64,000 bases of DNA from Eudoraea chungangensis (GCF_029360665.1 NZ_JARDUB010000006.1:496001-560000); one strand, 5' to 3'; counted from the first letter of the stretch, positions 1 through 9,549 are shown. Numbers and translations are program-made. The notes: a model not told the origin generated them from the letters alone.

Positions 1-357
1 GAAAAAGCCGTTTTTAATGAAAAAAGTAGCGATACACTAACTATAAAAAATGATAGTGTAGAGTACGAAATTACTATAATTGAACTGGGTTTTGTTACAT
101 GGCTTAAGAGTGTAGCCAAACCTCCCGGCTATTACACACAGTCTTATCTAGAGAACAGAAATCAGATATACGTAACCACCTGGAACCAAAGAGTACTGGA
201 ACCCGCACGCTTTGATCCAAATTTGTATGAGTTACAAATTAATTACAATCCGCAAATTGATTATGGCTATGATGTAAACTATCAATTGTATAACTACTTC
301 ATCTTTTTTCAACGAAAATACAATCAACGCCTAGGACCGTTTGCTCCGAATATTTAA
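1..357 (+). CDS. DUF6146-like protein, 3' end only
   Basis: The window opens inside a frame-1 coding region that runs 118 codons to TAA at 355-357; its start lies to the left. The visible part has no membrane segment and is rich in Tyr and Asn, with short motifs such as YYTQSYLENRN, VTTWNQRV and a closing NYFIFFQRKY segment. I recognise this pattern from short flavobacterial lipoprotein-like proteins grouped as DUF6146, but from memory only. Function is unknown. The next gene, a small membrane protein, starts 31 bp downstream on the same strand, so the two may be co-transcribed. Confidence 0.8.
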   Translation, partial: EKAVFNEKSSDTLTIKNDSVEYEITIIELGFVTWLKSVAKPPGYYTQSYLENRNQIYVTTWNQRVLEPARFDPNLYELQINYNPQIDYGYDVNYQLYNYFIFFQRKYNQRLGPFAPNI

Positions 358-388
358 ATGAATATCTTTGCTCGCGTTAAAAAAACCT

Positions 389-709
389 ATGAAGAGTCTT
401 AAAAAGCGCTGGGGAATACATTCCAATTTGCAACTAATAGTTATACTTATTGTCTTTTCAATTACTGGTTCGGCAGCTGTATATGTAGCTAAACCATTTT
501 TAAATTGGATTGGATTTGAAAGAGAAAGTTTCCAAGACGAATGGTGGAGTGGTTGGATATATTGGACCTTAAGAATATTACTTGTTTTCCCTTTCTATCA
601 GATACTCTTAGTATTCTTTGGATGGCTTTTTGGACAGTTTAAATTTTTCTGGAATTTTGAAAAGAAAATGCTGTCTAGGCTCGGATTGGGCTTTTTATTT
701 GAAAAATAG
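389..709 (+). CDS. small membrane protein, DUF6787-like
   Basis: A protein of 106 residues with two clear membrane segments (about residues 14-36 and 62-86) and a basic N terminus (MKSLKKRW). The C-terminal part contains FGQFKFFWNFEKKML, a pattern I associate with a short flavobacterial family (DUF6787). The frame is open from a TTG at 368, but the ATG at 389 gives the natural MKSLKKRW start. It lies just downstream of the DUF6146-like gene on the same strand. It is probably an inner-membrane protein; the function is unknown. Confidence 0.75.
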   Translation: MKSLKKRWGIHSNLQLIVILIVFSITGSAAVYVAKPFLNWIGFERESFQDEWWSGWIYWTLRILLVFPFYQILLVFFGWLFGQFKFFWNFEKKMLSRLGLGFLFEK

Positions 710-784
710 TTTGGAAATATTATACTAAATCATAAAATATTAATAATAAGAATTTTGTGTAGTCCAAATTAAAGTTATTGTTCA

Positions 785-1057
785 CTATTCTTTTCCTTTA
801 AACACATAGGTGTAGATCCACATTAATGTAAAAGAAGGAACCAAGTCGATCCCGGGCAACAATTCTTCCACAAAAGCAATTACACCGGCAACCTTACCTG
901 CTTTTCCCTTATACATCTTTGTCATAAGCCAGGCAGCCATCGGTGCCCATAACATATCCGAAAATTCTCCGATTCCAGGCAAGATAAATGACAACATTCC
1001 GATCCCATCAAAAAGCAATCCCCAAAGTAGGTCCTTATATTTTTTTTCTTTTAGCAT
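785..1057 (-). CDS. small conserved membrane protein
   Basis: A 90-residue protein with two hydrophobic stretches (about residues 10-28 and 70-86) and glycine/proline turns (FILPGIGEF, LLPGIDLVPS). The repeated LPGI.(D/E) pattern suggests two similar halves folded as re-entrant or paired helices. I do not recognise a named family. It sits 41 bp downstream of folE on the same strand and may be co-transcribed with it. An inner-membrane location is likely and the function is unknown. Confidence 0.7.
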   Translation of the reverse strand: MLKEKKYKDLLWGLLFDGIGMLSFILPGIGEFSDMLWAPMAAWLMTKMYKGKAGKVAGVIAFVEELLPGIDLVPSFTLMWIYTYVFKGKE

Positions 1058-1098
1058 AGGTTATTAGCCAATATTACAAATCTTCATACAATTGTCTT

Positions 1099-1704
1099 TT
1101 ATGAAAGTCGTGAGCTAATTAATTTTAAAAACTCGTTACGCGTCTCTTCTCTGTGGAAACTACCTCTAAATCCTGAAGTAGTGGTTACCGAATTTTGTTT
1201 TTGCACACCCCGCATCATCATACACATATGAGATGCTTCAATAACAACAGCAACCCCCTGAGGTTCTAAAGTTTCGTTAATGCAATCTAGAATTTGTTCG
1301 GTTAGTCTCTCCTGCACCTGAAGTCGCCTGGCAAACACATCCACAATCCGCGGTAATTTACTTAGGCCAACTATCCTTCCATTGGGGATATAAGCAATGT
1401 GCGCCTTACCAAAAAATGGTAACATATGATGTTCACACAGGGAATACAACTCAATATCTTTGACAATTACCATTTCGTTATAGGTCTCTTCGAACATAGC
1501 ACTTTTAAGTATGGTCGCCGCATCTTGTTTGTACCCCTGCGTTAAAAAAAGCATGGCTTTCGCAGCCCTTTCAGGTGTTTTAAGAAGTCCTTCTCTCTTA
1601 GTCTCCTCCCCGATCTCCTCTATTATCGACAAATACCGTTCTTTTATCTCATTAGTAATTTGAATATTGTATTCTTCTAAATTCGCATAGGACGACATAG
1701 CCAT
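1099..1704 (-). CDS. folE: GTP cyclohydrolase I
   Basis: A 201-residue enzyme that converts GTP to 7,8-dihydroneopterin triphosphate, the first step of folate (and queuosine) precursor synthesis; it acts in the cytosol as a toroidal multimer. Visible signatures are the TPERAAKAM block near residue 43, the zinc ligand motif LCEHHMLPF (Cys90, His93), [10 protein letters not shown] near residue 113 and the second zinc cysteine in HMCMMMRG (Cys161). The length matches the type IA family. The ATG at 1704 is used; a second ATG two codons later is equally possible. The small membrane protein gene follows on the same strand. Confidence 0.97.
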   Translation of the reverse strand: MAMSSYANLEEYNIQITNEIKERYLSIIEEIGEETKREGLLKTPERAAKAMLFLTQGYKQDAATILKSAMFEETYNEMVIVKDIELYSLCEHHMLPFFGKAHIAYIPNGRIVGLSKLPRIVDVFARRLQVQERLTEQILDCINETLEPQGVAVVIEASHMCMMMRGVQKQNSVTTTSGFRGSFHREETRNEFLKLISSRLS

Positions 1705-1883
1705 TTGTTTTACCGTATAATTATTTTCGAATTTAAGGGATTACTGCTAAAAATACTTGAAATAGTGTTTTTTTCTATCATTAGAATAGACTTAACACCG
1801 CAAAAGAATTTTCAAACTAGCATAAGCCAAGAATTTTGAAGTATTCTTAGTTATGTTTACTTTCACCTCCAAATTAAAAAAGA

Positions 1884-2546
1884 ATGATTAGCGCTAAAAA
1901 TATTAAAAAGTCTTTTGGAGATCTCAAGGTATTAAAAGGCGTTGATTTAGAAATTGCCGCAGGAGAGATTGTTTCTATTGTGGGGCCATCCGGAGCTGGC
2001 AAAACAACCTTATTACAAATTCTAGGTACTTTAGACACCCAATCCAATAAGAAGGACAGCTCCCTAAACATAAACGATATTACTATTACGGGCTTAAAAG
2101 AAAAGGGACTAGCCAGTTTTCGAAATAATCATATTGGGTTTATATTTCAATTTCATCAATTATTGCCAGAATTTACAGCCTTGGAGAATGTATGTATCCC
2201 CGCATATATAAAAAATACACAAAAAACAACGGCAGAAAAGAGGGCTAAAGAACTATTAGATTTTTTAGGCCTCTCAGAACGCTACCATCATAAACCAAAT
2301 GAATTGTCCGGAGGAGAGCAACAGCGAGTTGCAGTAGCTAGAGCTCTTATTAACAATCCATCTGTTATACTTGCGGATGAACCCAGTGGAAATTTGGATT
2401 CTGAAAGTGCAGATAAGTTGCATCATTTGTTTTTCGACCTTAGAAAACAATTTGGTCAAACCTTTGTTATTGTAACACATAATGATGAATTGGCAAATAT
2501 GGCAGACCGAAAGCTAACCATGGTAGACGGCCTAATTGTTAATTAG
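1884..2546 (+). CDS. lolD: LolD-type ABC transporter ATP-binding protein
   Basis: A 220-residue ABC ATPase with Walker [10 protein letters not shown] (about residues 34-42), Q-loop [10 protein letters not shown], signature [15 protein letters not shown] (about 142-156), Walker [13 protein letters not shown] and the H-loop THND. The PSGNLD/FQ..QLLP.. variants are typical of the LolD/MacB (lipoprotein release, MacB-like) branch. LolD powers LolCE in moving lipoproteins from the inner membrane to LolA. No LolC/E partner lies in this window, so the assignment to lipoprotein release rests on the family pattern. The last bases approach the start of the TIGR02757 gene, suggesting co-transcription. 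Confidence 0.85.
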   Translation: MISAKNIKKSFGDLKVLKGVDLEIAAGEIVSIVGPSGAGKTTLLQILGTLDTQSNKKDSSLNINDITITGLKEKGLASFRNNHIGFIFQFHQLLPEFTALENVCIPAYIKNTQKTTAEKRAKELLDFLGLSERYHHKPNELSGGEQQRVAVARALINNPSVILADEPSGNLDSESADKLHHLFFDLRKQFGQTFVIVTHNDELANMADRKLTMVDGLIVN

Positions 2547-2565
2547 ACCACCAAGAACAAGTCTT

Positions 2566-3330
2566 TTGAAAAAAACGGAATTAAAAGATTTTTTAGATTC
2601 TAAAGTGGAAAAGTACAATAGTCCATTTTTCATAGATAGCGATCCTATTCAGATTCCACATGACTATCAAAAAAAAGAGGATATTGAGATTAGTGCCTTT
2701 CTCACGGCGACCATAGCTTGGGGTAATAGAATTAGTATTATTAAGAATGCCCGACGCTTAATGGAGCTGGTAGAGGAATCCCCCTATGACTTTATCCTAA
2801 ATCATCAAGAGAAAGACTTAGAAAGGTTCAACCATTTTGTACATCGTACTTTTAATGGTGAGGATGCGGTATATTTTATCCAAGCCTTAAAGAATATTTA
2901 TTTATATCATAATGGATTAGAATCAATTTTTAGCAAACACGTTGAAGGTAAATCTACCCAACCTGCCATTACTTCATTAAAAAAGGTCTTCTTTGAACTA
3001 AGTCACCCAAAACGGACTACCAAACATATTTCCGATCCATCCAAAGGATCTGCAGCAAAAAGAATAAATATGTTTTTAAGGTGGATGGTTAGATCATCGG
3101 CTACAAATGTAGATTTCGGGATATGGGAACATATCTCGCCCAGCGTTCTATCCTGTCCATTAGACGTGCATTCAGGAAATGTTGCACGTAAACTAGGTCT
3201 ACTGAAAAGAAAACAAAATGATGCCAAAGCAGTACAGGAATTAGACAAAGCGCTAAGGAAACTAGATTCTTCAGATCCTGTTAAATATGATTTTGCATTG
3301 TTTGGATTGGGTGTATTTGAAAAATTTTAA
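2566..3330 (+). CDS. TIGR02757 family protein
   Basis: About 254 residues, soluble, with no signal peptide. The N-terminal half carries IQIPHDYQKKEDIEI and FLTATIAWGNR, the C-terminal half CPLDVHSGNVARKLGLL and DPVKYDFALFGLG; these match the uncharacterised TIGR02757 family common in Bacteroidota. The LDVHSGNVAR element and the closing PVKYDFALFG resemble helix-hairpin-helix DNA glycosylase-like folds, an inference only. Two TTG starts are possible: 2536 (overlapping lolD) and 2566. I chose 2566 because the resulting MKKTELKDFL fits the usual N terminus. The stop codon shares the tetranucleotide TTAA with the stop of the convergent oxidoreductase gene. Confidence 0.85.
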   Translation: MKKTELKDFLDSKVEKYNSPFFIDSDPIQIPHDYQKKEDIEISAFLTATIAWGNRISIIKNARRLMELVEESPYDFILNHQEKDLERFNHFVHRTFNGEDAVYFIQALKNIYLYHNGLESIFSKHVEGKSTQPAITSLKKVFFELSHPKRTTKHISDPSKGSAAKRINMFLRWMVRSSATNVDFGIWEHISPSVLSCPLDVHSGNVARKLGLLKRKQNDAKAVQELDKALRKLDSSDPVKYDFALFGLGVFEKF

Positions 3331-4457
3331 AGACCCATATTCCCTAGGTCAAGTGGTATTTTCGCACCACCATTGGCAATGGATCTATAAATGGCCTCCA
3401 CAATAATCATATCTCTTTTACCCATTTCGCCCGGGGCAACATTTGGGGTCCCCAATAAAACATGTTTTGCAAAATCATCCATCTGGAGTTGCTGCTGGCT
3501 CTCTTGTTTAAACTCTATTCGGCCTTTACTTGTTCTGCCAGCTAAAGGAATATAGGTACTTGCAGGGTCTAATTCAAACCAACCCTTGTCACAAGATCCA
3601 AATAGCCTGTTGGCGCTGACATTATGAGAAGTCATGATATTTGCAAAAGCACCACTTTCAAATTCAAACTGCGCCGTAATCGTCTCATCTGTTTCTTTAA
3701 AATATTCTGGTAGGGTGCTGAATTCCTGGGCCGTAACGGAGATCGGATTTTCACCCGTTCCATAAATGGCACTTTGGATAGCATAGACACCCATATTCAT
3801 CAATGCCCCCCCTCCAGAGAGTTTAACATTAAGTCTCCATTGATCCGGATTTGTGGTAGACCTATATGCCGCCTCAGACCCTATATAATTTATTTTACCA
3901 AACTCCTTACTGCTTACTATTCGCTTAATCTCCTTTGTATAAGGCTCTGAGTGCAGGCGATATCCAATGCCAAGTTTTACCTTGGCCTTATTACAGGCCG
4001 TAATTATTGCATCACATTCTTCCACGTTCATGGCCATTGGCTTTTCACAAATAACGTGTTTACCGGCTCTGGCTGCTCTTATAGAAAAATCGGCATGCAT
4101 GGCGTTGGGCAATACCACATAGACTATGTCTATAGATTTATTGGAAACAATTTCATCAAAATTATCATAATTATAAATATTCTCAGAAGGTAAATTGTAT
4201 TTGTCCTGCCATATTTTCTCTTTCTCAGCTGTTCCTGTAACAATGCCAGCCAGAAAGCAGTGCTCTGTATCCTCTAAGGCTGGTGCCAATTGATACGTGC
4301 TATAGCTGCCTAATCCCACCAAAGCAACTCCAAGTTTTTTGGAATTGTTCTGATTGGCGCCTAGAACACAGGAAAGGGGCAAACCACTTAAAACAGCAGA
4401 ACCTATTAGCCCTTTTGACATTGTTTTATTAAAATTCCGTCTACTAAATAAATCCAT
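3327..4457 (-). CDS. Gfo/Idh/MocA family oxidoreductase with twin-arginine signal
   Basis: A 376-residue NAD(P)-dependent sugar-type dehydrogenase. The N terminus FSRRNF followed by a hydrophobic stretch to about residue 33 is a twin-arginine (Tat) signal, so the folded, cofactor-loaded enzyme is probably exported to the periplasm like glucose-fructose oxidoreductase. The Rossmann motif VALVGLGSYS is near residue 44, and the conserved HVICEKPMAM motif follows at about residue 130. The substrate cannot be told from sequence. It stands alone on the minus strand between convergent and divergent neighbours; the divergent gene is an exported S10 peptidase. Confidence 0.9.
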   Translation of the reverse strand: MDLFSRRNFNKTMSKGLIGSAVLSGLPLSCVLGANQNNSKKLGVALVGLGSYSTYQLAPALEDTEHCFLAGIVTGTAEKEKIWQDKYNLPSENIYNYDNFDEIVSNKSIDIVYVVLPNAMHADFSIRAARAGKHVICEKPMAMNVEECDAIITACNKAKVKLGIGYRLHSEPYTKEIKRIVSSKEFGKINYIGSEAAYRSTTNPDQWRLNVKLSGGGALMNMGVYAIQSAIYGTGENPISVTAQEFSTLPEYFKETDETITAQFEFESGAFANIMTSHNVSANRLFGSCDKGWFELDPASTYIPLAGRTSKGRIEFKQESQQQLQMDDFAKHVLLGTPNVAPGEMGKRDMIIVEAIYRSIANGGAKIPLDLGNMGL

Positions 4458-4565
4458 AAGTGTCTCTTGAGAGTATTAAATAATGTGTTTCCTAAATATA
4501 AGAAACTAAATTGAGCCTTAGTAAAACAAAGTCGCAAGTTATAGATCGATCTAAACCAAAATATT

Positions 4566-4573
4566 TATTTTTG
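4566..4573 (+). promoter_or_regulatory. -7 promoter element for the S10 peptidase
   Basis: TATTTTTG matches the Bacteroidota -7 consensus TAnnTTTG and ends 16 bp before the ATG at 4590, giving a short leader. No good TTTG is seen at the usual -33 distance. Confidence 0.5.
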
Positions 4574-4589
4574 AAACTTAAATTTTATT

Positions 4590-6077
4590 ATGAAAAAAAA
4601 TTACCTATTAATTCTAGTCTTGCTAATTGCGCCTATCGCGAGCGCACAAAATAGAACCCTTCCCATCGATACCACTGTGACAACACAGCATAGTGTAAAC
4701 GTCAAAGGCACATCATTCTCCTATACGGCTACCACAGGCACACAACCTGTTTGGGATGATCATGGTCAACCCATTGCTGCTTTACATTATACGTATTATA
4801 AAAAAAATAATGTCAAAAACCCAGCTGCCAGACCTTTATTAATTTCCTTTAATGGCGGACCAGGATCTGGTTCTGTTTGGATGCATTTGGCCTATACGGG
4901 TCCGCGAATTCTCAAGATAGACGACGAAGGTTATCCTGTGCAACCGTATGGGGTAAAAGAGAATCCCTTTTCAGTTTTGGATGTTACCGATATAGTTTAC
5001 GTAAATCCTGCAAACACAGGGTATTCCCGGACAATTCCGGAGAGTGGGGATAAGGTAGATAGAAGTAAATTTTTTGGGATAAATGCAGATATAACCTATT
5101 TAGCAGAGTGGTTAAACACCTTTGTAACAAGAAATAATAGGTGGAGTTCTCCAAAATATATTATTGGGGAGAGCTACGGAGGAACAAGGGTGATGGGATT
5201 GGCGCTGGCCTTGCAGAATCAGCAATGGATGTATCTCAATGGCGTCATTATGGTGTCTCCAGCTGATTATAAAGTAATTAGAGTGGGTGGACCAGTAAGC
5301 AGTGCTCTAAATTTGCCTTATTTTACGGCAGCTGCTTGGTATCAAAAAGCTCTATCAGCTGATCTTCAACAAAAAGATCTATTGGACATCTTACCCGAGG
5401 CTGAGAACTATACTATCAATACAGTAATTCCTGCCATTGCCAAAGGAGGGTTTATAAGCGATATGGAGAAAAATGCCGTTGCGGAAAAGATGGCTTTTTA
5501 TTCAGGGCTAAGCAAGAAGGAAATATTAGACCATAATCTAGTGGTACCCACCTCCTACTTTTGGAAGGCCCTGCTCAGGGAAAAAGGTGGCTATACCATT
5601 GGTCGCTTAGATAGTCGATATTTAGGTTTGGATAGACAATTGAGTGGTGTAAATCCCGATTACAATGCTGAACTTACATCATGGCTGCATAGCTTCACTC
5701 CTGCTATAAATTATTATCTACAGGAAGAACTAAATTTCAAAACAGATATAAAATACAATATGTTTGGACCCGTCAGACCATGGAACAATGAAAATGACAA
5801 TACACGAGATGATCTAAGACAAGCTATGGCCCAAAACCCGTACCTGAATGTCTTAGTCCAGTCTGGCTATTACGATGGAGCCACCACTTATTTTAATGCT
5901 AAATACACCATGTGGCAGATTGATCCTAGCGGTAGAATGAAAGATAGATTCGACTTTAAGGGCTATAGAAGTGGACATATGATGTATCTTCGTAAAGAGG
6001 ATCTCGAAAAGGCTAATGAGGATATAAGGGCTTTTATTACCAGAACACAGGCCAATGGAAAATCTGCTAAATACTAA
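4590..6077 (+). CDS. exported S10 family serine carboxypeptidase
   Basis: A 495-residue protein with a clear signal peptide (MKKNYLLILVLLI...ASAQ, cleavage near residue 20). It contains the S10 substrate-binding motif FNGGPGSGS (about 87-95), YVNPANTGYSR, the nucleophile motif GESYGG with Ser195, and a C-terminal RSGHMMY with the catalytic His; the Asp lies in the SGYYDGATTY region. It should remove C-terminal residues from peptides in the periplasm or outside the cell. The length fits the family. It has its own promoter-like element upstream and a strong terminator downstream, so it is probably monocistronic. Confidence 0.93.
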   Translation: MKKNYLLILVLLIAPIASAQNRTLPIDTTVTTQHSVNVKGTSFSYTATTGTQPVWDDHGQPIAALHYTYYKKNNVKNPAARPLLISFNGGPGSGSVWMHLAYTGPRILKIDDEGYPVQPYGVKENPFSVLDVTDIVYVNPANTGYSRTIPESGDKVDRSKFFGINADITYLAEWLNTFVTRNNRWSSPKYIIGESYGGTRVMGLALALQNQQWMYLNGVIMVSPADYKVIRVGGPVSSALNLPYFTAAAWYQKALSADLQQKDLLDILPEAENYTINTVIPAIAKGGFISDMEKNAVAEKMAFYSGLSKKEILDHNLVVPTSYFWKALLREKGGYTIGRLDSRYLGLDRQLSGVNPDYNAELTSWLHSFTPAINYYLQEELNFKTDIKYNMFGPVRPWNNENDNTRDDLRQAMAQNPYLNVLVQSGYYDGATTYFNAKYTMWQIDPSGRMKDRFDFKGYRSGHMMYLRKEDLEKANEDIRAFITRTQANGKSAKY

Positions 6078-6105
6078 AATTTTCAATTAAAAGAGAAGCC
6101 AGTAG

Positions 6106-6136
6106 AACACCTGCCTTTTGGCAGGTGTTTCTATTT
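6106..6136 (+). terminator. intrinsic terminator after the S10 peptidase
   Basis: A perfect 10-bp inverted repeat (AACACCTGCC / GGCAGGTGTT) with a TTTT loop, followed by a T-rich tail. It begins 29 bp after the peptidase stop. Confidence 0.9.
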
Positions 6137-6219
6137 TAATATGAAAAGAATCTACCAATGCTTGGGAAAAAAAGTATGCTAACATTTCGTACCTTTTCCC
6201 ATCCTTAAATAAAAACCAA

Positions 6220-6906
6220 ATGAAAAACTTCATTAAACGATTTATCTTAATCCCTATGGCCCTCGGCGTCTGGTTAAACGTTAACGCCCAGGACTGGGCG
6301 GATTTAAATCATTTTAGAGCAGATAACAATTTATTAGAGAAACCTCATCCGGAGGAAAAAAGAGTTGTTTTTATGGGTAATTCTATAACCATAGGATGGT
6401 CGAAGCAAATTCCAGAATTCTTCTCGCAAAATCCATATGTTAATAGAGGTATTAGCGGACAAACGACTCCACAAATGCTACTGCGCTTTAGACAAGATGT
6501 TATTAATCTTAATCCGGCAGCCGTGGTGATTTTGGCTGGCACCAATGATATTGCTGGTAATACCGGACCATCCTCTTTAGAAATGATTCTAGACAATATT
6601 ATTTCTATGGCGGAATTGGCAAAGGCAAATGACATAAGTGTTATTTTGTGTTCAGTATTACCTGCCTATGACTATCCTTGGAGAAAAGGATTGCAGCCTA
6701 ATACTAAAATCCCTAAGCTCAATAAAATGATAAAAGACTATTGTGAAAATAATGGAGCTCTCTATTTAGATTATTTTTCGGCCATGACCGATGGAAAAAA
6801 TGGAATGAGACCAGAGCTTGCCACCGATGGTGTGCATCCTAATAGAAAAGGTTATGAACTAATGGCTCCTATGGTTCAAGATGCCATTAAAAAAGTCATT
6901 AAATAA
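6220..6906 (+). CDS. exported SGNH/GDSL hydrolase
   Basis: 228 residues with a signal peptide ending at VNAQ (about residue 24). All four SGNH blocks are visible: GNSIT with Ser55, the Gly block GISGQTTPQM, the Asn block LAGTNDI, and the catalytic Asp/His in TDGVHPN. Enzymes of this type remove acyl groups from carbohydrates or lipids in the periplasm or outside. It is separated by only 7 bp from a Gfo/Idh/MocA gene, so the pair is probably an operon acting on one sugar substrate. This is an inference from position. Confidence 0.93.
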   Translation: MKNFIKRFILIPMALGVWLNVNAQDWADLNHFRADNNLLEKPHPEEKRVVFMGNSITIGWSKQIPEFFSQNPYVNRGISGQTTPQMLLRFRQDVINLNPAAVVILAGTNDIAGNTGPSSLEMILDNIISMAELAKANDISVILCSVLPAYDYPWRKGLQPNTKIPKLNKMIKDYCENNGALYLDYFSAMTDGKNGMRPELATDGVHPNRKGYELMAPMVQDAIKKVIK

Positions 6907-6913
6907 CCAATTT

Positions 6914-8137
6914 ATGGGGTCTTCAGCCATAGATACCGAAGTATCTTTACAGAAATTGCAGGCTAAGATTGCCCCGCTTATTAAACACATATTTCTGTTA
7001 ATTTTTTCTATCGCTCCCTTTGGGTTACTTTATGGTATAGATTCTAAACACCCAATAAATAGATATGCGAATCTAGAAGTTAAGCCTAGTAATAAGGCTG
7101 CAAAAGTGTTAAAAATCGGTGTAGTTGGTCTTGTGCATACTCATGTACACTGGATTCTCGGCAGAGAGCAGAAAGGAGATATTGAAATAGTAGCTATTGT
7201 AGAACCAAATAAAAAACTTGCTTCTGCATATGCCAAACAGCACGGCTTTTCTATGGACATCGTTTACGATTCTATGGAAGAAATGATAGAAAATACGAAT
7301 GTTGAAGCTGTCACGGCTTTCAATACCATTTACGATCATTTGGAGGTAGTAAAATTTTGTGCGCCAAAAGGAATTCATGTAATGGTTGAAAAGCCCCTGG
7401 CTGTTAGTCTGGAACATGCCTTGGAGATGAGAGAATTGGCAAAAAAACACCAAATACACTTATTGACAAACTATGAAACATCGTGGTACAAATCACTTTA
7501 CACGGCATACGACGCCGTGAACCACAAAGAAAAGTTGGGTGAAGTTTCTAAAATGGTATTTAGAACGGGACATATGGGGCCTATAGAAATAGGCTGTAAT
7601 CCTGAGTTTTTAGAGTGGTTAACAGATCCATTCTTAAACGGCGGTGGTGCATTAACCGATTTTGGATGTTATGGTGCCAATATAACAACCTGGATTTTAA
7701 ATGGAGAACTCCCCTATTCTGTATCGTGCACCACACAACAAATAAAGCCAGAAATGTATCCAAAAGTAGAGGACGAAGCTACCATTGTCTTAGCCTATCC
7801 TTCTAAACAGATCGTTATTCAAGCTTCCTGGAATTGGCCAATGCATATAAAGGATACAAAGATATACGGTAAAAAGGGTTATTTACACAGTAAAAACAAG
7901 GATGAACTTTCGTTTACCAAAGTGGATACCTATAGAGAACAGAACATGACAACAGCCAGCTTACCACCCGGAACCGATGATCCTTTTGCCTTATTACAGA
8001 AAGTGGTTCATGAAAATTATAAGTTAACTGCTTTTGATCCTTCGAGCATAGAAAATAATATGATTGTCATGAAAATTCTTCACGCAGCAAAGATTTCGGC
8101 AAGATCTAACCAAACTGTACTTTGGAAAAACTTATAG
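6914..8137 (+). CDS. Gfo/Idh/MocA family oxidoreductase with N-terminal membrane segment
   Basis: 407 residues from the ATG at 6914, seven bases after the SGNH stop; the frame is open further upstream but overlaps that gene. Residues about 26-42 form a hydrophobic segment (IFLLIFSIAPFGLLYG) preceded by a charged stretch, an atypically late signal or anchor. The Rossmann motif is IGVVGLVHTHVHW, with a His-rich insertion in place of the usual GxGxxG pattern. VMVEKPLAV and a GGGALTDFGCYG block identify the family. It probably oxidises a sugar or polyol with NAD(P); the substrate is unknown. It appears co-transcribed with the SGNH hydrolase. Confidence 0.88.
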   Translation: MGSSAIDTEVSLQKLQAKIAPLIKHIFLLIFSIAPFGLLYGIDSKHPINRYANLEVKPSNKAAKVLKIGVVGLVHTHVHWILGREQKGDIEIVAIVEPNKKLASAYAKQHGFSMDIVYDSMEEMIENTNVEAVTAFNTIYDHLEVVKFCAPKGIHVMVEKPLAVSLEHALEMRELAKKHQIHLLTNYETSWYKSLYTAYDAVNHKEKLGEVSKMVFRTGHMGPIEIGCNPEFLEWLTDPFLNGGGALTDFGCYGANITTWILNGELPYSVSCTTQQIKPEMYPKVEDEATIVLAYPSKQIVIQASWNWPMHIKDTKIYGKKGYLHSKNKDELSFTKVDTYREQNMTTASLPPGTDDPFALLQKVVHENYKLTAFDPSSIENNMIVMKILHAAKISARSNQTVLWKNL

Positions 8138-8244
8138 GAACCTATATTATAAGTGGGTTTCTGATTCAGAATCAAAATGAAAAACATTAAGTTAGTAGAC
8201 TATATTTAAAAAGTAACCAACCCTAACAAACTAACTAGACTTAA

Positions 8245-9549
8245 TTGAATTATAGAAAGTCATTTTTTTATTCGCTTATCTTATTTCTATGCGTTTGGAT
8301 TGAAAATTCCTTAAAGGCGCAGGACTCTTACCACGAATCAAGAGACATACCGTTTTATATGGGGGAATTCTTTATGGGCAAAACTTTTAGTGCTAATAAA
8401 GACTTTCCAGATCTTAAAACACAAAAAGGAGGATTAATAGGTATCGGAAAAAAACATTCTGGTTATGGTGCAGAATGGACTAGACAGCTCAATAAGCCAA
8501 CCACAGGAATGCTGTTTGCTTATACAGATTTTGGAAATAGTGAAAACATCGGCCAAGCCTTGTCTTTATTAAGTTTTATTGAATTTCGACTTTTTCCAAA
8601 ACAAAGTGAAAAATGGAAATTTCATGCTGCACTAGGGGGATCTTATATGAATAGACAATACGACGAAGTATCAAACCCCAACAACAAAGCAATAAGTACA
8701 AAGATAAACTGGTCATTTAGATCGTTTTTGTACTATTCCTTAGTCGATAAAAAGAGTTTAAAACTAAGACTGGGTTTGGGATATATTCATCATTCAAACG
8801 GGCATACCAGACTCCCAAATCAAGGATTAAACTCTGTTGTGGGAAGCGCCAGCGTTGAATTAGACAAGCCTTCTTTGGGAAACGATGAAATGTTCATAGA
8901 CACCCTAATAACCAAAGCCAGAACCTCGCAGTACTATTGGGACGCCAGATTTGGCATTGGCCAAAATGTCTTATCTACCATCTTTAATGATAAGAAAGAG
9001 GTTTGGACAATTGGATTAAGAGCTGGGAAAATTATCAATAAAACCTTTAAATACGGTATTGGAATATATTATAGAGTTTACGAGCATTACCATAATTATA
9101 TTGTTAATGACGAACAACTTGTTAGGGATTTATACCCATACTTCAGAGAGCATCCAGTTCTTTATGCATCGAATTTTGGAGTTTCAGGCTCTGCTGAATT
9201 ACTTCTAGGACACGTAGGGGCAGATATTCATATGGGTATTAATTTGTACAAACCATTTTATAAGGTAGATTGGCAATTAAATGATGGATATACCATTGAA
9301 AGGGAAGATGGTGACGATGTTATTGTACTAGGAGAATTAGACAGTTATTATCGTTTAAAGAGAACAATTTCAACTAGGCTAGGGCTTAAATGGTATTTTA
9401 TAAGCACTGTAAAGAATCCAAAAAACAATTTATATCTAGGCGTTCATATCAATGCAAATCTAGGCCAAGCAGATTTCACCGAACTTAGTCTTGGATTTGT
9501 TCATAGGTTTAAGGAAATGCCAAGAATTATGAAGTCTAAGAAGAAGTAG
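8245..9549 (+). CDS. PagL-like lipid A deacylase / acyloxyacyl hydrolase family outer-membrane protein
   Basis: 434 residues starting with TTG; the start is supported by a good signal peptide (residues 1-26, ending SLKAQ). The core reads as alternating beta strands of an outer-membrane barrel. The motif YIHHSNGHTRLPNQGLNS (about 180-197) matches the PagL active site, in which a His-x-Ser pair cleaves the 3-O-acyl chain of lipid A. The protein is more than twice the length of proteobacterial PagL; the extra length lies mainly after the motif and includes an acidic REDGDDV segment near residue 352. Exact substrate specificity is uncertain. Confidence 0.82.
   Translation: MNYRKSFFYSLILFLCVWIENSLKAQDSYHESRDIPFYMGEFFMGKTFSANKDFPDLKTQKGGLIGIGKKHSGYGAEWTRQLNKPTTGMLFAYTDFGNSENIGQALSLLSFIEFRLFPKQSEKWKFHAALGGSYMNRQYDEVSNPNNKAISTKINWSFRSFLYYSLVDKKSLKLRLGLGYIHHSNGHTRLPNQGLNSVVGSASVELDKPSLGNDEMFIDTLITKARTSQYYWDARFGIGQNVLSTIFNDKKEVWTIGLRAGKIINKTFKYGIGIYYRVYEHYHNYIVNDEQLVRDLYPYFREHPVLYASNFGVSGSAELLLGHVGADIHMGINLYKPFYKVDWQLNDGYTIEREDGDDVIVLGELDSYYRLKRTISTRLGLKWYFISTVKNPKNNLYLGVHINANLGQADFTELSLGFVHRFKEMPRIMKSKKK

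Noticed and set aside
6180-6200. Possible promoter TACCTTTT before the SGNH gene
   Set aside because: One mismatch to the -7 consensus and the only TTG upstream is 25 bp away, too far for a confident call.
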